In this document: positions 27,232 through 36,628 of the stretch, piece after piece
How the letters are laid out: each line of letters opens with the position of its first letter
Numbering within the stretch: position 1 is the first letter of the stretch
Origin: Phycisphaerales bacterium
GTDB lineage: Bacteria > Planctomycetota > Phycisphaerae > Phycisphaerales > UBA1924
DNA: 64,000 nt
Assembly: GCA_028289195.1 (NCBI GenBank)
Contig: JANQQR010000023.1
Location: 372,001-436,000, forward strand
Direction of reading: 5' to 3'
Translations under genes and position numbers: made by a program
Notes under the pieces: model-generated
The model's database searches: none
Seen by the model: only the letters and a program-made list of their open reading frames with translations
What the model was told of the DNA's origin: nothing

Positions 27232-27767
27232 ACCTCGAGCGAATCGGCGAGCAGCCTGCCGATGTTGGCCTCGACATCGAACACCGAGGGGAGGCCCTTG
27301 GCCCTGCGCCACGCGCTGAGCTGACCGGAGTGGAACACGCCCTCGCTGGCGAGCACGTGCACGGCCCAGCGCCCGAGTGTCGGGAAGAACGGAGCAATGC
27401 TCTCGTCCGCCACGGGCTCAGCGAGCTTCGACTCGCCCGCGCCACGGACGGTCGCGCGCAGCAGCGCCGACGACTCGTCGAACGCGTCGATGAGTTCCTG
27501 CTTCGACGGGTACGCGCTCGGATCCGATGACTGAGAACTGCCGGCGCGGAACGGGTCGTACCACGACTCCTCTTTGGCCGGCGTTGCACCGAGCGTGCGG
27601 CTGAAGTTGTCGAACGCGAAGACCAGGTGCCCGAGAACCCACGCCGGGTGGTTCGTTTGGCCTCCGGGCTGATCGCAGAACTGGTCCTCGGGGATGTCGT
27701 CGACGGTGCAGCGCGTCCACTGGTGGGCCATCGCGGCGTGTTCGAGCAGGGCGTCAAAGGTGCTCAT
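27228..27767 (-). CDS. DinB-superfamily protein
   Basis: 179 residues from ATG 27767, with a near-perfect AAGGAGG site 6 nt upstream. The fold is a DinB-like four-helix bundle. Candidate metal-binding histidines are in [17 protein letters not shown] and in the helix [16 protein letters not shown]. DinB and relatives include damage-inducible proteins and thiol (bacillithiol/mycothiol) transferases. The specific function cannot be told. It overlaps dut at the 3' end, tail to tail. Confidence 0.8.
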   Translation of the reverse strand: MSTFDALLEHAAMAHQWTRCTVDDIPEDQFCDQPGGQTNHPAWVLGHLVFAFDNFSRTLGATPAKEESWYDPFRAGSSQSSDPSAYPSKQELIDAFDESSALLRATVRGAGESKLAEPVADESIAPFFPTLGRWAVHVLASEGVFHSGQLSAWRRAKGLPSVFDVEANIGRLLADSLEV

Positions 27768-28096
27768 CTGGTCCTCCTTGTCCGAGAGTCAGATGTTAGC
27801 ATTTTGATCGGATTGGTGTGAGCGGTGCCGCCGAGAAAATCTCGGCTTCGCCCGGGTTTGGCGTCACACGATCAGGGCAACTCACGACTCAGGGATCGAA
27901 GGGCCCCGTTCGTCCGTGCAGCGCCCCCCCCCCGACAGGGCCGAAGGAGGCGGTTTGGTTCCGGTCGCTCCCGGACACCTGCGGTCGCTCGTGAGGCAGG
28001 ACTCAACTCTTCCGGCTGCGTGCCGGAGCGAGGCCGCTGTAGGGAACGCCTTGACCAGCACCCTGCAGCGGTTTTTTCGCGGCTCGTGCCGCGGTG
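27768..28096. other. Intergenic region with a 10-C run; no convincing gene
   Basis: 329 nt between the DinB gene and the small membrane-protein gene. It contains a run of ten C (27924-27933) and, near its right edge, an inverted repeat (GCGGC/GCCGC and an outer AGCACC/GGTGCT) next to a T6 run at 28074-28079; on the correct strand no T-run follows the stem, so it is not a terminator. A 91-codon plus-strand frame is Arg-rich and lacks a ribosome site. I see no other signal. Confidence 0.3.
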
Positions 28097-28414
28097 CTAG
28101 CGGAGTGCGAACTCTCGCGTGGCAAGCGTCGCGAGAGCGCTCATGGGTGCCCGAAGGCCGCGCCTGGGATCCGGCTGATCGTCGAGGAACCGCTCGCAGT
28201 CCTCTCCGCCATTACGCTTGCACTCCAGGTACTCCTGCAAGGTCGCCATGCGAGTGTCCCCGTGAAAGCCGCCCGAGAGCAGCAATGCCGATGCGAGGCC
28301 CACTGCAGCAAGGCCGGCCACTGAAGCACCGACGAAGGCCGCACGACTCCTCCCTGACCGGCGCTTGCCGCCCAACGGAGCGCGCAGCAACAGCCATCGA
28401 TGAAGTTGGTTCAT
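28097..28414 (-). CDS. Small single-pass membrane protein, unknown
   Basis: 105 residues from ATG 28414, which has GTGGAGGT 8-9 nt upstream. A basic N-terminus (MNQLHRWLLLRA..., Arg-rich to ~33) precedes one clear membrane helix (FVGASVAGLAAVGLASALLLSGG). A short cytoplasmic or extracytoplasmic tail contains two Cys (ECKRNGGEDC). No family is recognised. It is divergent from the ECF sigma gene; such neighbours are often membrane anti-sigma or regulatory proteins, but no anti-sigma motif is visible here. It could also be a chance frame. Confidence 0.45.
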   Translation of the reverse strand: MNQLHRWLLLRAPLGGKRRSGRSRAAFVGASVAGLAAVGLASALLLSGGFHGDTRMATLQEYLECKRNGGEDCERFLDDQPDPRRGLRAPMSALATLATREFALR

Positions 28415-28554
28415 CTCTCATACCTCCACGTCATGTAGGGCGGCGCGACCCGTGGGAGCGACAACCATTGCCGCGAGGTCTGACTCCGACGCGGAACACC
28501 CGCGCCGTCCCTGCGCCACCCTTCGCGAGGTACCCTGCCCCGGGATCAGGCCTA

Positions 28555-29163
28555 ATGTGTGAAGAGGTGATGACTTTGGGCGCGCCGGCCGAGAACGACA
28601 CCAGAGAGTCGGAACTGCTTGCCAGCATTCACGGCGGCAGCCGCGAGGCGATGGCCCGATACGTGCTGAGCCTCGAACCGCTTATCAGGCGTCGCGTTGC
28701 CGGAAAGCTCGGGGCTCGCATGCGCCGCGTGTTCGACTCCCAGGACATCGTCGCGACGGTCCTCCGCCGGATCGACGTCTACCTCAGCGAACACGAGATC
28801 AGGGCCACCACCGAGGGCGAACTCCGTGCGCTCGTCATGCGGGTGGCGAACACGGCCGTGATCGATAAGGTGCGCCTGCTGGAACGCCTGCGCCGCGCCG
28901 AGGACGACCCGCTCGCCCTCTCGCTGCGCACTCGGATCGAGCGGGGGGACCTCGACGATGCGGAGGTCGACAGCGTGATCGGTCGCGCGCTCCAGTCCGT
29001 GGAAGACTCACGAGACCAGCGCATGCTCTGGCTCTGGCTGAGCGGCCTCGAGCTCAAATCGATCGGCGTGATCCTCGAGATGAAGCCCGACGCGGTGCGC
29101 AAGCGCTGGCAGCGCCTGCGCGAATCGCTCTCGGGTGAGTTGCAACAGGAGATCACCGAGTGA
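28555..29163 (+). CDS. ECF-type RNA polymerase sigma factor
   Basis: 202 residues from ATG 28555; ATG 28570 is possible but its ribosome site would be too close. The region-2 helices read SLEPLIRRRVAGKLGARMRR then VFDSQDIVATVLRRID, and region 4 has ALQSVEDSRDQRMLWLWLSG then LELKSIGVILEMKPDAVRKRWQRLRESL, a DNA-binding helix-turn-helix. This form is common in planctomycetes next to a Ser/Thr kinase. It directs transcription of an unknown regulon. Its stop overlaps the kinase start (GTGA), so the two are translationally coupled and likely one signalling unit. Confidence 0.88.
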   Translation: MCEEVMTLGAPAENDTRESELLASIHGGSREAMARYVLSLEPLIRRRVAGKLGARMRRVFDSQDIVATVLRRIDVYLSEHEIRATTEGELRALVMRVANTAVIDKVRLLERLRRAEDDPLALSLRTRIERGDLDDAEVDSVIGRALQSVEDSRDQRMLWLWLSGLELKSIGVILEMKPDAVRKRWQRLRESLSGELQQEITE

Positions 29164-31271
29164 GGGTTGAGGCCGGGTCGATGCAGGCGGCGTTCGCGGC
29201 CCGCCTCGAGTCGTCGCCCGAGGGCGACTCCGAACTCGAGGGGTTCATAGAGAGCGTCGCGCCGGTGCCGGATGCGCAGCTCGGCGAGCTGATCGAGATC
29301 GACGGGCGCTGGCGCCTCGCCCAGGGCAAGGCGGTGACGCTCGATCGCTACCTCGCGTTGATCGGCGAGCCCGACGCATCGCCCGTCGCGGTCGACGCCG
29401 CGATCGACATGACGCTGCGCTCGATGAGCCAGAAGCGCGGGCGCCCATCGACCGACGCGATCGAAGAGCTCGTGTCGGCGCACCCCGATCTTCGTGCGCA
29501 GATCCTGACCGCCGGAGAGCTCGGCCTGAGTCTCTGGTCGACGATGGGCCACGCCAGCTCCGGCCCCGCCTCGCCGATCCCGGTCCCTTCGACGTTCGGG
29601 CCGGCCCTCGCCGACGGGCGGGCCCGCTACCAGCTCCTGCGCGTCGCGGGCAGCGGCGCGTGGGCGCACACCTATGTCGCTGTCGATCGCCACTTCGACG
29701 ATCCCGATGAGCCGGCACTCGTGGCGATCAAGGTGCTCTCTCGCTCGGACGGCTCACAGGCCGAACGGGAACGATTCACCGACGAAGCGAACAAGGCCCG
29801 GCGGGTCGTGCACCCCAATGTGGTGCGCGTGCTCGAGCACGGCGTCGACGCGTCCGAGCGCCCGTTCATCGTGTTCGAGTTCGCGCCCGGAGGAGACCTC
29901 AACGACCTGCTCCGGCGCCGCGGCGGGACGCTCGCTCCCCGAGAGGCGGCGGGACTGGTCGCGCGGATCGCCAACGGTGTACAGGCGATCCACTCCGCCA
30001 GCCTCGTGCACCGAGATCTCAAGCCATCGAACGTCGTGCTCGACGAGGACGGCACGCCCAAGATCGTCGACCTCGGAATAGCGCAACGGACCACCGACGG
30101 TGCGAGGACCACCGGACTCGATCTGTCCACCGGCACGCCGGCCTTCATGGCGCCCGAGCAGTTCCGGGGCGAAGAAACCGCGGCAGATCCCGCGGTTGAC
30201 GTGTACGCACTCGGGCACCTCCTCTATTGGCTCGTCACCGGAGATTTGGCGAACGGTGACACACCCGAGCGAATCGCCGAAAAACTCGCGGCTCCTCGAT
30301 CGGGCGGCGTGGAGATCCCCCTCGGCATCAAGGGAGTTGATCGCGACCTTGTTGACATCTGCGCGAAAGCCATGGCGTCAAGTCCGGGCGATCGCTACCT
30401 CGCTCCCGGTGAACTGGCACAGGATCTCGAACGATGGACTCGCAGAGAGGTCATCCCCTGGACACGCCCCGGAGTCTTCCGCCGGACGAGCCTGGCGACC
30501 CGAAGAAGGCCGGTCGTAGCCGGGATGTTCGCGGTATTGGTCTTGGTGATCGGATCCGCGGGCACGATCGGCGCCGTCATGAAATCCCGCGCCGATTCCG
30601 CAGCGATTCGATTCGAGGTGGAACAGGCAAAGTTCGATGCCACCGAAGCGATCCGGCTCGACATCGGAGAGAGCCTGCAGGATATCGGCAGGTACCTGGA
30701 TTCCCGCGAATGGGACGGAGCGTTCTCCCAGAACATGTGGATCTATTGGGGTTGGGAGTGGTTTTACGGTCCGCAGCAGTTCTCCACTCCAGATGCGCAA
30801 GTCACCATCTTCGCTCATAAGGAGCGCATCATTGGAGACCGCGTGTGCCAACTCCAAAGCCACGGTCGCGGCGAGTCGCTCGAGCGTCACACGCTCGACA
30901 TGCTCCGTGGGTTCTGGGCGCTCGAGAGCGGGCAGATCCGCAAGTCTATCGAGCTGCTGGATTCTTCAAGGGACTTCTTCGAGCGCACACTCGATCCGTC
31001 GGATGGCTTCCTCGTCATCATCGACAGCGTGCAGGCGTGCGCTCGGGCTGACCTGGTGAGCCTCGAGCCGGAGGGCCGGCTCGAGGAGGCGCGAGAGATC
31101 GCGGACGAACTCGAGTCGCTGCTGACTCAATTCGACGGTCTCATCGACGAGCGCACGCTCGCCGGCATGGTCAACTCCCGTCTGCGGGTCCTCTACTCGG
31201 ACTGGGTGCTCGGCGACAAGGCCAGGCTGGCCGCCATCGATCGCACGCGCGAACTCGGGCCGCGCCCCTAG
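29160..31271 (+). CDS. Transmembrane serine/threonine protein kinase
   Basis: 703 residues from GTG 29160, overlapping the sigma gene's TGA. The kinase domain runs from ~155 to ~430: glycine loop VAGSGAWAHTYVAVD (third Gly replaced by Ala), lysine in ALVAIKVL, catalytic HRDLKPSNVVLDE, DLG in KIVDLGIAQR where DFG is usual, and MAPEQFRG. A membrane helix follows near 451 (VVAGMFAVLVLVIGSAGTIGAVM), then ~220 extracytoplasmic helical residues, a possible sensor. Asp of DLG is kept, so activity is likely. With the upstream sigma factor it forms a sigma/kinase pair. Confidence 0.9.
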   Translation: MRVEAGSMQAAFAARLESSPEGDSELEGFIESVAPVPDAQLGELIEIDGRWRLAQGKAVTLDRYLALIGEPDASPVAVDAAIDMTLRSMSQKRGRPSTDAIEELVSAHPDLRAQILTAGELGLSLWSTMGHASSGPASPIPVPSTFGPALADGRARYQLLRVAGSGAWAHTYVAVDRHFDDPDEPALVAIKVLSRSDGSQAERERFTDEANKARRVVHPNVVRVLEHGVDASERPFIVFEFAPGGDLNDLLRRRGGTLAPREAAGLVARIANGVQAIHSASLVHRDLKPSNVVLDEDGTPKIVDLGIAQRTTDGARTTGLDLSTGTPAFMAPEQFRGEETAADPAVDVYALGHLLYWLVTGDLANGDTPERIAEKLAAPRSGGVEIPLGIKGVDRDLVDICAKAMASSPGDRYLAPGELAQDLERWTRREVIPWTRPGVFRRTSLATRRRPVVAGMFAVLVLVIGSAGTIGAVMKSRADSAAIRFEVEQAKFDATEAIRLDIGESLQDIGRYLDSREWDGAFSQNMWIYWGWEWFYGPQQFSTPDAQVTIFAHKERIIGDRVCQLQSHGRGESLERHTLDMLRGFWALESGQIRKSIELLDSSRDFFERTLDPSDGFLVIIDSVQACARADLVSLEPEGRLEEAREIADELESLLTQFDGLIDERTLAGMVNSRLRVLYSDWVLGDKARLAAIDRTRELGPRP

Positions 31272-31780
31272 GTGCTTGCGCTCGTCAGCGCCTCGATCAT
31301 CGCGCGCTCGGACGGGTACGCCGCGACGAGTTTCGCTCGGTCGCCGTGCTCGTAGTCCGCGTAGTCGAACCCGGGCGAGACCGTTGCTCCGAGCAATGCC
31401 ACCGAGCCGCCGTTGATCAGGCGAGCGCCCTGCCACACGCCCGCGGGAACGAGGGCCTGCGGGCGCATCCCCGCGCCGATGTCCGTTCCCAGAAAGCGGG
31501 TCTCGGTCCGGCCATCCGGATAGAGCAGCAGTTGCTCCACCGGGTCACCGAGGTAGAAGTGGAACACCTCGTCGCTCGCCACCCGGTGCATCGCCGACAT
31601 GGTGTCGGGCGTGAGCATGTAGTAGATCGCTGTGCTCGCGCTGCGGGGTCCCGAGTAGTCGGGCGGGAGATGCTCGCGCGGGAGCACGAGGCCCGATCGG
31701 TAGGTCTCGGCGAAGTAGCCGCCTTCTTCGGGATGGGGCTGCAAACCCAGCGCCTGTCTGATCGATTCTGCGTCGAGCAC
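31268..31780 (-). CDS. DUF985 cupin-family protein
   Basis: 170 residues from a GTG start at 31780. The sequence LQPHPEEGGYFAETYRSG, AIYYMLTP, SAMHRVASDEVFHFYLGDPVEQLLLYPDG and VSPGFDYADYEHGD matches the DUF985 cupin domain, a small jelly-roll with a metal-site-like His/Glu cluster. Members are of unknown function; some are sugar-isomerase-like or bind small molecules. It overlaps the kinase gene by 4 nt tail to tail and follows the glycerophosphodiesterase gene by 36 nt on the same strand. Confidence 0.8.
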   Translation of the reverse strand: MLDAESIRQALGLQPHPEEGGYFAETYRSGLVLPREHLPPDYSGPRSASTAIYYMLTPDTMSAMHRVASDEVFHFYLGDPVEQLLLYPDGRTETRFLGTDIGAGMRPQALVPAGVWQGARLINGGSVALLGATVSPGFDYADYEHGDRAKLVAAYPSERAMIEALTSAST

Positions 31781-31816
31781 GCGTCTTCCTTCCGCGGGTT
31801 GGTGGTGCGATGCGCC

Positions 31817-32656
31817 TCAGGTGTCTTCCAGCCAATCGGAGATGATGCAGTCGGCGCCAATCGCTCGGCCGCAGGCGATGTCTTCCCGGCTCCTTGCGGT
31901 CCAGAGGAACACCCCGAGCCCCGCTCGCTTCCAGTGTCGCACGGGCCCCGGCCCGGCGAGTTCGAACGCGGCACCGATGGCGTGCGAGGCCGACGACGCG
32001 GTGCGCACGGCCCGAGCCGCGAGCGAGCGCCTCACAGACGACCACTCGCGGTTCCGTGCGCTCCCGGCCAGCTGCATTCGCGCGACGTCGGGACGCTCAG
32101 CCCTGAGCCTGCGCAGGAACGGGCGGCAGAACGACGCCACCACGATCCCCGCCTCCGCTCCCGGGTGCCCGGCCAGCACGCGCACCATCGAGCCGGCCGC
32201 CTCGTCGGCCCGGTCCGCCTCGACCTTCACCTCGATCATGCAGGGACCGATCCCGGCCCCGAGCAGGTCGGAGAGTGAGGGCACGCGATAGGCGCCGGAG
32301 CCGGCTTCCGTTTCGTACCGCACCTCGGCAATCTCGTGCGCACTCGAGCGCGAAACGACCAGTTCGTGCCCGGCGACGCGCTCGAGCGAGTCGTCGTGCG
32401 ACACGATCAGCTCCGAATCGGCGCTCAGGCGTACGTCGCACTCGAAGGGCAGCCCGCGCGCCGCCGCGTCGGCGAACGCTTCCAGCGAATTCTCGGGATG
32501 GCGCGAGTGGTCGCCCCGGTGCGCGATGAGCCCGGGCGCGAAGAACGGCTCGAGGAGGTTGGCACGATCGGGAGCGTGCAAAGAGCCACCAGCCGGACTC
32601 GAACCGGCGACCGCGGCGCGACGAGCGGCGCGGGTGTCCCGCGGAGGATTGGTCAT
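31817..32656 (-). CDS. Glycerophosphodiester phosphodiesterase
   Basis: GDPD motifs: IAHRGDHSRHPENSLEAF (catalytic His and Glu), ECDVRLSAD (metal ligand), VSHDDSLER and MIEVK. It hydrolyses glycerophosphodiesters (from phospholipid breakdown) to sn-glycerol 3-phosphate and an alcohol. The annotated start is ATG 32656, but the region 32613-32585 is a piece of tRNA-Thr read in frame, so the N-terminal ~30 residues are suspect. TTG 32581, just after that piece, gives a start ~19 residues before the HRG motif and fits the family better. A TATTAT -10-like box overlaps the ATG. Confidence 0.82.
   Translation of the reverse strand: MTNPPRDTRAARRAAVAGSSPAGGSLHAPDRANLLEPFFAPGLIAHRGDHSRHPENSLEAFADAAARGLPFECDVRLSADSELIVSHDDSLERVAGHELVVSRSSAHEIAEVRYETEAGSGAYRVPSLSDLLGAGIGPCMIEVKVEADRADEAAGSMVRVLAGHPGAEAGIVVASFCRPFLRRLRAERPDVARMQLAGSARNREWSSVRRSLAARAVRTASSASHAIGAAFELAGPGPVRHWKRAGLGVFLWTARSREDIACGRAIGADCIISDWLEDT
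32585..32613 (-). repeat. 29-bp direct repeat of the 3' end of tRNA-Thr
   Basis: This stretch equals the T-arm and 3' acceptor strand of the tRNA-Thr gene, plus the discriminator base (29 identical bp), in the same orientation as the intact tRNA 4.3 kb away. It lies inside the 5' part of the glycerophosphodiesterase frame. Such 3'-end repeats mark attachment sites where elements integrate into tRNA genes, but I find no integrase between the copies. Confidence 0.75.
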
Positions 32657-32731
32657 AATAGAAGCCCGCGAGGGCGTGCCCGATACGTCCGCGCCCGACG
32701 AACTCTCGGGCCCGCTCACGTCCACGCGAGT

Positions 32732-35700
32732 CTATTCGACACCCGACCCGGCTCCGGAGTCGTCCTCGGGATCGAGCACGAGGATCTGCGACGGGCTCGT
32801 GATGTTCATCTGGGCCTTGCCGCGGTGCTCGGACACCCGGCCCCGCGCGACGATCCACCTCGCGCGGTACGCGACGCTCGGAGACTCGGGGAACGAGCCG
32901 TAGGCCTGACGCGGGATGTGCAGGTAGGGGCGGTTCGTGCGCTCGAGTTCGAAGTTCAGGAACGTCCTGGACCCGATGTCGGACGTCTGCTCCACGAACC
33001 CGATGACCGCGATCTCCTTCCCCATGTGCTCGGCCATGTCCGTCCACGGCACCGCGCCGTGTGCCGCGTAGAGGCGCTGCAGCCATGCCTGCTCGGTCGC
33101 ACCGGATGGAGCACCGTCCGCGCGCGCAAGGGAGACGCCGTCGACGGCGATCAGCGGGAGCGCGAGCACTTCGCCCTCGCGGAGAACATGCATCGTCTCG
33201 TCTTGTTCGTTGATCCCGATATCGAAGATCCTCGTATCCGCGTACGACACACGAGCCAACGGCGCGCGGCGGTCGACATCCCAGATCCGGACGCTGTTCT
33301 CTGAGAACGACATCAGGCGTCGCCCTGACGGCATGAAGCGCATCTGATGAATCGGCTCGGAGTGCGTCCCGAGAACGTCAAACTCCGAGTCGGACCCGAT
33401 GTTCCACAGCAGCACGGCGCCGTCCTGATGGCCGCTGGCGATGTACCGCTCCGAGGGATCGACTCCCACGTGCCGCGTCCAGTCGCTCGCGCCCCGCAGG
33501 GTACTGACGGTTTCGCCGCTCTCTATGTCGACGATCAGGATCGAACCCTCGCCGGTCCCCGAGATCGCGATCGCAAGACGCTCTCCAGAGGCGAGCAAGC
33601 GGGGGTACATCGCGTCTCCGAGACGCTTGGTGCTCACCTCCCAGAGCATCTCCCCCGTATCGATGTTCCACGCGCGGGCGCGCCCGGCTGGCTCGTTGGT
33701 CAGGAAGACGATCGGGCGCGTCGGGTGCACCACGATCAACGCGATATGCACCTCCTCCACGCCCTCGATCACTCGAGCGGGCTCGGTGGAACCAGCGCCG
33801 TCGAACACACGCAGATCAAACGCTCGCCGGTCGGGGTCCTCGGGGCCCGCCGAACGAGAGTGCACCGCGATCGTCCGGCCCGTCGCCACCTGATGGGCCG
33901 CAGACCAGAATCGATTGTCGGGCGCCTCCAGAGCGTCGATCATCGTGGCGGAACCGCCCGCCGTGGCGATGGCGTGAAGCCGGCCGCGCTCATCCCGCTG
34001 CAGGACGCCGAATCCCGGGATCAGCGCTGACCGCCACCACCGAGACTCCAGCGTCGGGATCGCCGGATAGACCCCTGGGTCATGGACACGGACTTCGCCG
34101 TTCCGCCATCCGGTGACGATGCGCCCATCGGCCGCGAACGCGATGCCGCTTGGATCTCGCCCGTCTCTCGCGAACGCGGCAACGCGGCCCCCGGTTTCGA
34201 GGTCGAAGATCCGGACCGTACCGTCGGCGCACGCCGCCGCGACAGTCGATTCGGACTCGCAGACCGCAATCGAGAGGATGCGCACCTGGCACCGCGCGAT
34301 CGTGCGCTGTTCGTACTCGTCGATCGGGGCCCCGGACCCATCGGTCATCAACGTGAAATCGATCAGATCACCCGAGTCGTTCGCGACCACGAACCGGGGC
34401 TGCTCACCGACGGTGGCCATGGCACGGATGCGCCCCCTGCCGTAGGTGTGTGTCCACAGCAGCGTGCCATCCCGGCGCCGAGCGCTGATCCTGCCGACGA
34501 CGTCTCCGCACGCAAACACACCGGCGGACGCGAGGTATGCCCGGGGCCGATCCTCAGCGGACACCCACGGACGCTGGTCGACGACGCTCCCCTCGGTCGA
34601 CAAACGTACGACATGCTGCGACTGCGACCGGCGAGGGGCCAGGAACGCATGCAGGTCCCGTTCACCGGTGAAGATGAGACGGATGATGTTCAGCGCGCTG
34701 CGCTCGTCGTCAGAGAATGGCCCGAGTGCGGCTCGCTCCGATCCGTCCTCAGCGTCGATGAGCGTGACGCGATGTCGACCGGTCTGCGGATCCGAGGTGG
34801 GCAGGGCGAGCGTCGCCCCCGCCGGGCAGACCACCATGGGAGCCCATCCGCCGGTCGTCGTCGTGCGCCACCGTTGATCGCCGCTCGAGAGGTCGGTTGC
34901 CGTCACGAGCCCCCCGCGTGTGAGCACGTACGCGGTATCGCCCCGAACGATAAGGGTGAAAACGGAGGCGCCATCGGCGAGTGCCTCGCCCTCAGGCGTC
35001 GCGAGCGCCCACAGCAACTGCCAGTCTTCGGCTCGCAGTTCTTCGGGCGCCTCGCTGAGAAGCGACGCGGCATCGCCGGGGCTGCCGCCCTCGATCGCCG
35101 CCGCCGCGCTCGCGATGGCGAGCCGGTACGACTGCCACCGAGCATCCGCGAGCGCACCTTCGGCGCGCTCCGTCGCTTCCTGCGCCAACTCACGCTGTGC
35201 GCGCTCGGCCTCTCCGGCTTGCCTTGCTGCTTGAGCCTCGTTCCTGGCCACGACGGTCTGGCTGTCGGCCCGGTCGCGTTCGCTCAGCGCCCACGCGCTC
35301 ACGAACGACAACGCGATCACCGCAGCGATGAGCACGCCCAGAACGCTCGCGGCGCCCACCACGGCCGTCCGGTTGCGACGAACAAACTTGCTCAGGCGGT
35401 ACGCAGGCGACGGCGGCCCGGCCTCGACCGGCCGGTCCTCGAGGAATCGCAGCAGGTCGTCCTGCAGCGCGAGCGCCGTGGCGTACCTGCGATTCCGGTC
35501 TTTCTCGAGACAACGCAGCGCAATCCAATCCAGATCGCCCCGAAGCCGATCGCCGAGATCGCCCGCCCGGATCCGACGAGATTTGGCGATGCCTGCCAGA
35601 ACCTCGGCCGAGTCGGGGTCGTCAGCGATCGTGCTCACACGAGTCGAAGGCCGCGGGGGCTCGACCTCGCAGATGATGCGCCGGATCTCGTCGTATCCGG

Positions 35701-36628
35701 CCTGGCGCAGCATCCGAGAATCGAAGGGCGGCAGACCGGTCAACAGTTCATAGAGCACCACACCCAGCGAATAGACGTCCGTGCGCGTATCGATGTCGAG
35801 CCCGGTCATCGCCGCCTGCTCGGGGCTCATGTATTCGGGGGTGCCGATGAGCTGGCCCTGCTCGGTGAAGACCGTCCGGTCGCTGAGCGGCTGCTCGATC
35901 GCTTTGGCGATGCCGAAGTCGATGACCTTCGGAACAGGCGCCCCGTCGACCTCTGTCACCAGGATGTTCGAGGGCTTGAGATCCCGGTGGATGACACCCT
36001 TGGAGTGGGCGTGCTGGACTGCTGCGCAGACCGGGGAGAACAGCTCGACACGCTCGCGGATCCCGAGCCGGTGCGAATCGCAGTAGCTCGAGATCGGTTC
36101 ACCCCGAACGAGCTCCATCACGAAGTACGGGTTGCCACGATCGGTCATCCCGCCGTCGAGCACGCGCGCGATGTTGGGATGGTCCATGATCGCCAGCGCC
36201 TGGCGCTCGGCCTCGAAGCGGGCGAGGACAGATGCCGAGTCCATCCCGGGCTTGAGGATCTTGAGCGCGACGCGCCGGCGCATCGGCCGATCCTGTTCGG
36301 CCTCGTAGACCATCCCGAAGCCGCCCTCACCGAGCAGGCTCCGGATCCGGTATCTCCCGTCGATGGTCGCACCGATCAGATCGGGCGCCGGCCCGGCCTG
36401 AGCCGGGGTGCGCGTTGCCGCGGTGTTGGTTGGATCGGCGGCCCGCTCCACGGTTTCCGCTTCGCGCTGCAGCATCTGCTCGGCCACGCGGGCGACGGAC
36501 GATGACTCCGCACGCGCCCGTTCGAGCCTGTCCGCCCGATCGGCATCGGGAAGACCCTGCAGCTCTCGAAAGAGCTGTTCAGCCCTGCGCTGAGTCTCGT
36601 CCGACGGTGGCACCGACTCGATCTCCAT
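32732..36628 (-). CDS. Serine/threonine protein kinase with beta-propeller and OB-fold-like domain
   Basis: 1298 residues from ATG 36628; the frame upstream is Arg-rich shadow. Kinase domain ~85-360: LLGEGGFGMVYEAEQ, VALKILKPG, VIHRDLKPSNILV, KVIDFGIAKAIEQ, GTPEYMSPEQAAM. A membrane helix (~419-442) and a helical coiled-coil-like segment follow, then about 600 residues of WD/PQQ-like propeller repeats (such as VRIFDLETGGRVAAF). The last ~110 residues (IAVIGFVEQTSDIGSRTFLNF ... KAQMNITSPSQILVL) look like an OB-fold seen in nucleic-acid enzymes, an unusual combination. It lies between tRNA-Thr and its 3' repeat. Confidence 0.88.
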   Translation of the reverse strand: MEIESVPPSDETQRRAEQLFRELQGLPDADRADRLERARAESSSVARVAEQMLQREAETVERAADPTNTAATRTPAQAGPAPDLIGATIDGRYRIRSLLGEGGFGMVYEAEQDRPMRRRVALKILKPGMDSASVLARFEAERQALAIMDHPNIARVLDGGMTDRGNPYFVMELVRGEPISSYCDSHRLGIRERVELFSPVCAAVQHAHSKGVIHRDLKPSNILVTEVDGAPVPKVIDFGIAKAIEQPLSDRTVFTEQGQLIGTPEYMSPEQAAMTGLDIDTRTDVYSLGVVLYELLTGLPPFDSRMLRQAGYDEIRRIICEVEPPRPSTRVSTIADDPDSAEVLAGIAKSRRIRAGDLGDRLRGDLDWIALRCLEKDRNRRYATALALQDDLLRFLEDRPVEAGPPSPAYRLSKFVRRNRTAVVGAASVLGVLIAAVIALSFVSAWALSERDRADSQTVVARNEAQAARQAGEAERAQRELAQEATERAEGALADARWQSYRLAIASAAAAIEGGSPGDAASLLSEAPEELRAEDWQLLWALATPEGEALADGASVFTLIVRGDTAYVLTRGGLVTATDLSSGDQRWRTTTTGGWAPMVVCPAGATLALPTSDPQTGRHRVTLIDAEDGSERAALGPFSDDERSALNIIRLIFTGERDLHAFLAPRRSQSQHVVRLSTEGSVVDQRPWVSAEDRPRAYLASAGVFACGDVVGRISARRRDGTLLWTHTYGRGRIRAMATVGEQPRFVVANDSGDLIDFTLMTDGSGAPIDEYEQRTIARCQVRILSIAVCESESTVAAACADGTVRIFDLETGGRVAAFARDGRDPSGIAFAADGRIVTGWRNGEVRVHDPGVYPAIPTLESRWWRSALIPGFGVLQRDERGRLHAIATAGGSATMIDALEAPDNRFWSAAHQVATGRTIAVHSRSAGPEDPDRRAFDLRVFDGAGSTEPARVIEGVEEVHIALIVVHPTRPIVFLTNEPAGRARAWNIDTGEMLWEVSTKRLGDAMYPRLLASGERLAIAISGTGEGSILIVDIESGETVSTLRGASDWTRHVGVDPSERYIASGHQDGAVLLWNIGSDSEFDVLGTHSEPIHQMRFMPSGRRLMSFSENSVRIWDVDRRAPLARVSYADTRIFDIGINEQDETMHVLREGEVLALPLIAVDGVSLARADGAPSGATEQAWLQRLYAAHGAVPWTDMAEHMGKEIAVIGFVEQTSDIGSRTFLNFELERTNRPYLHIPRQAYGSFPESPSVAYRARWIVARGRVSEHRGKAQMNITSPSQILVLDPEDDSGAGSGVE

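Noticed and set aside
28060-28100. Hairpin next to a T6 run as a terminator
   Set aside because: The T-run lies on the wrong side of the stem for transcription in either direction.
27825-28100. 91-codon plus-strand frame
   Set aside because: Arg/Pro-rich, no ribosome site, no family resemblance, crosses the poly-C run.
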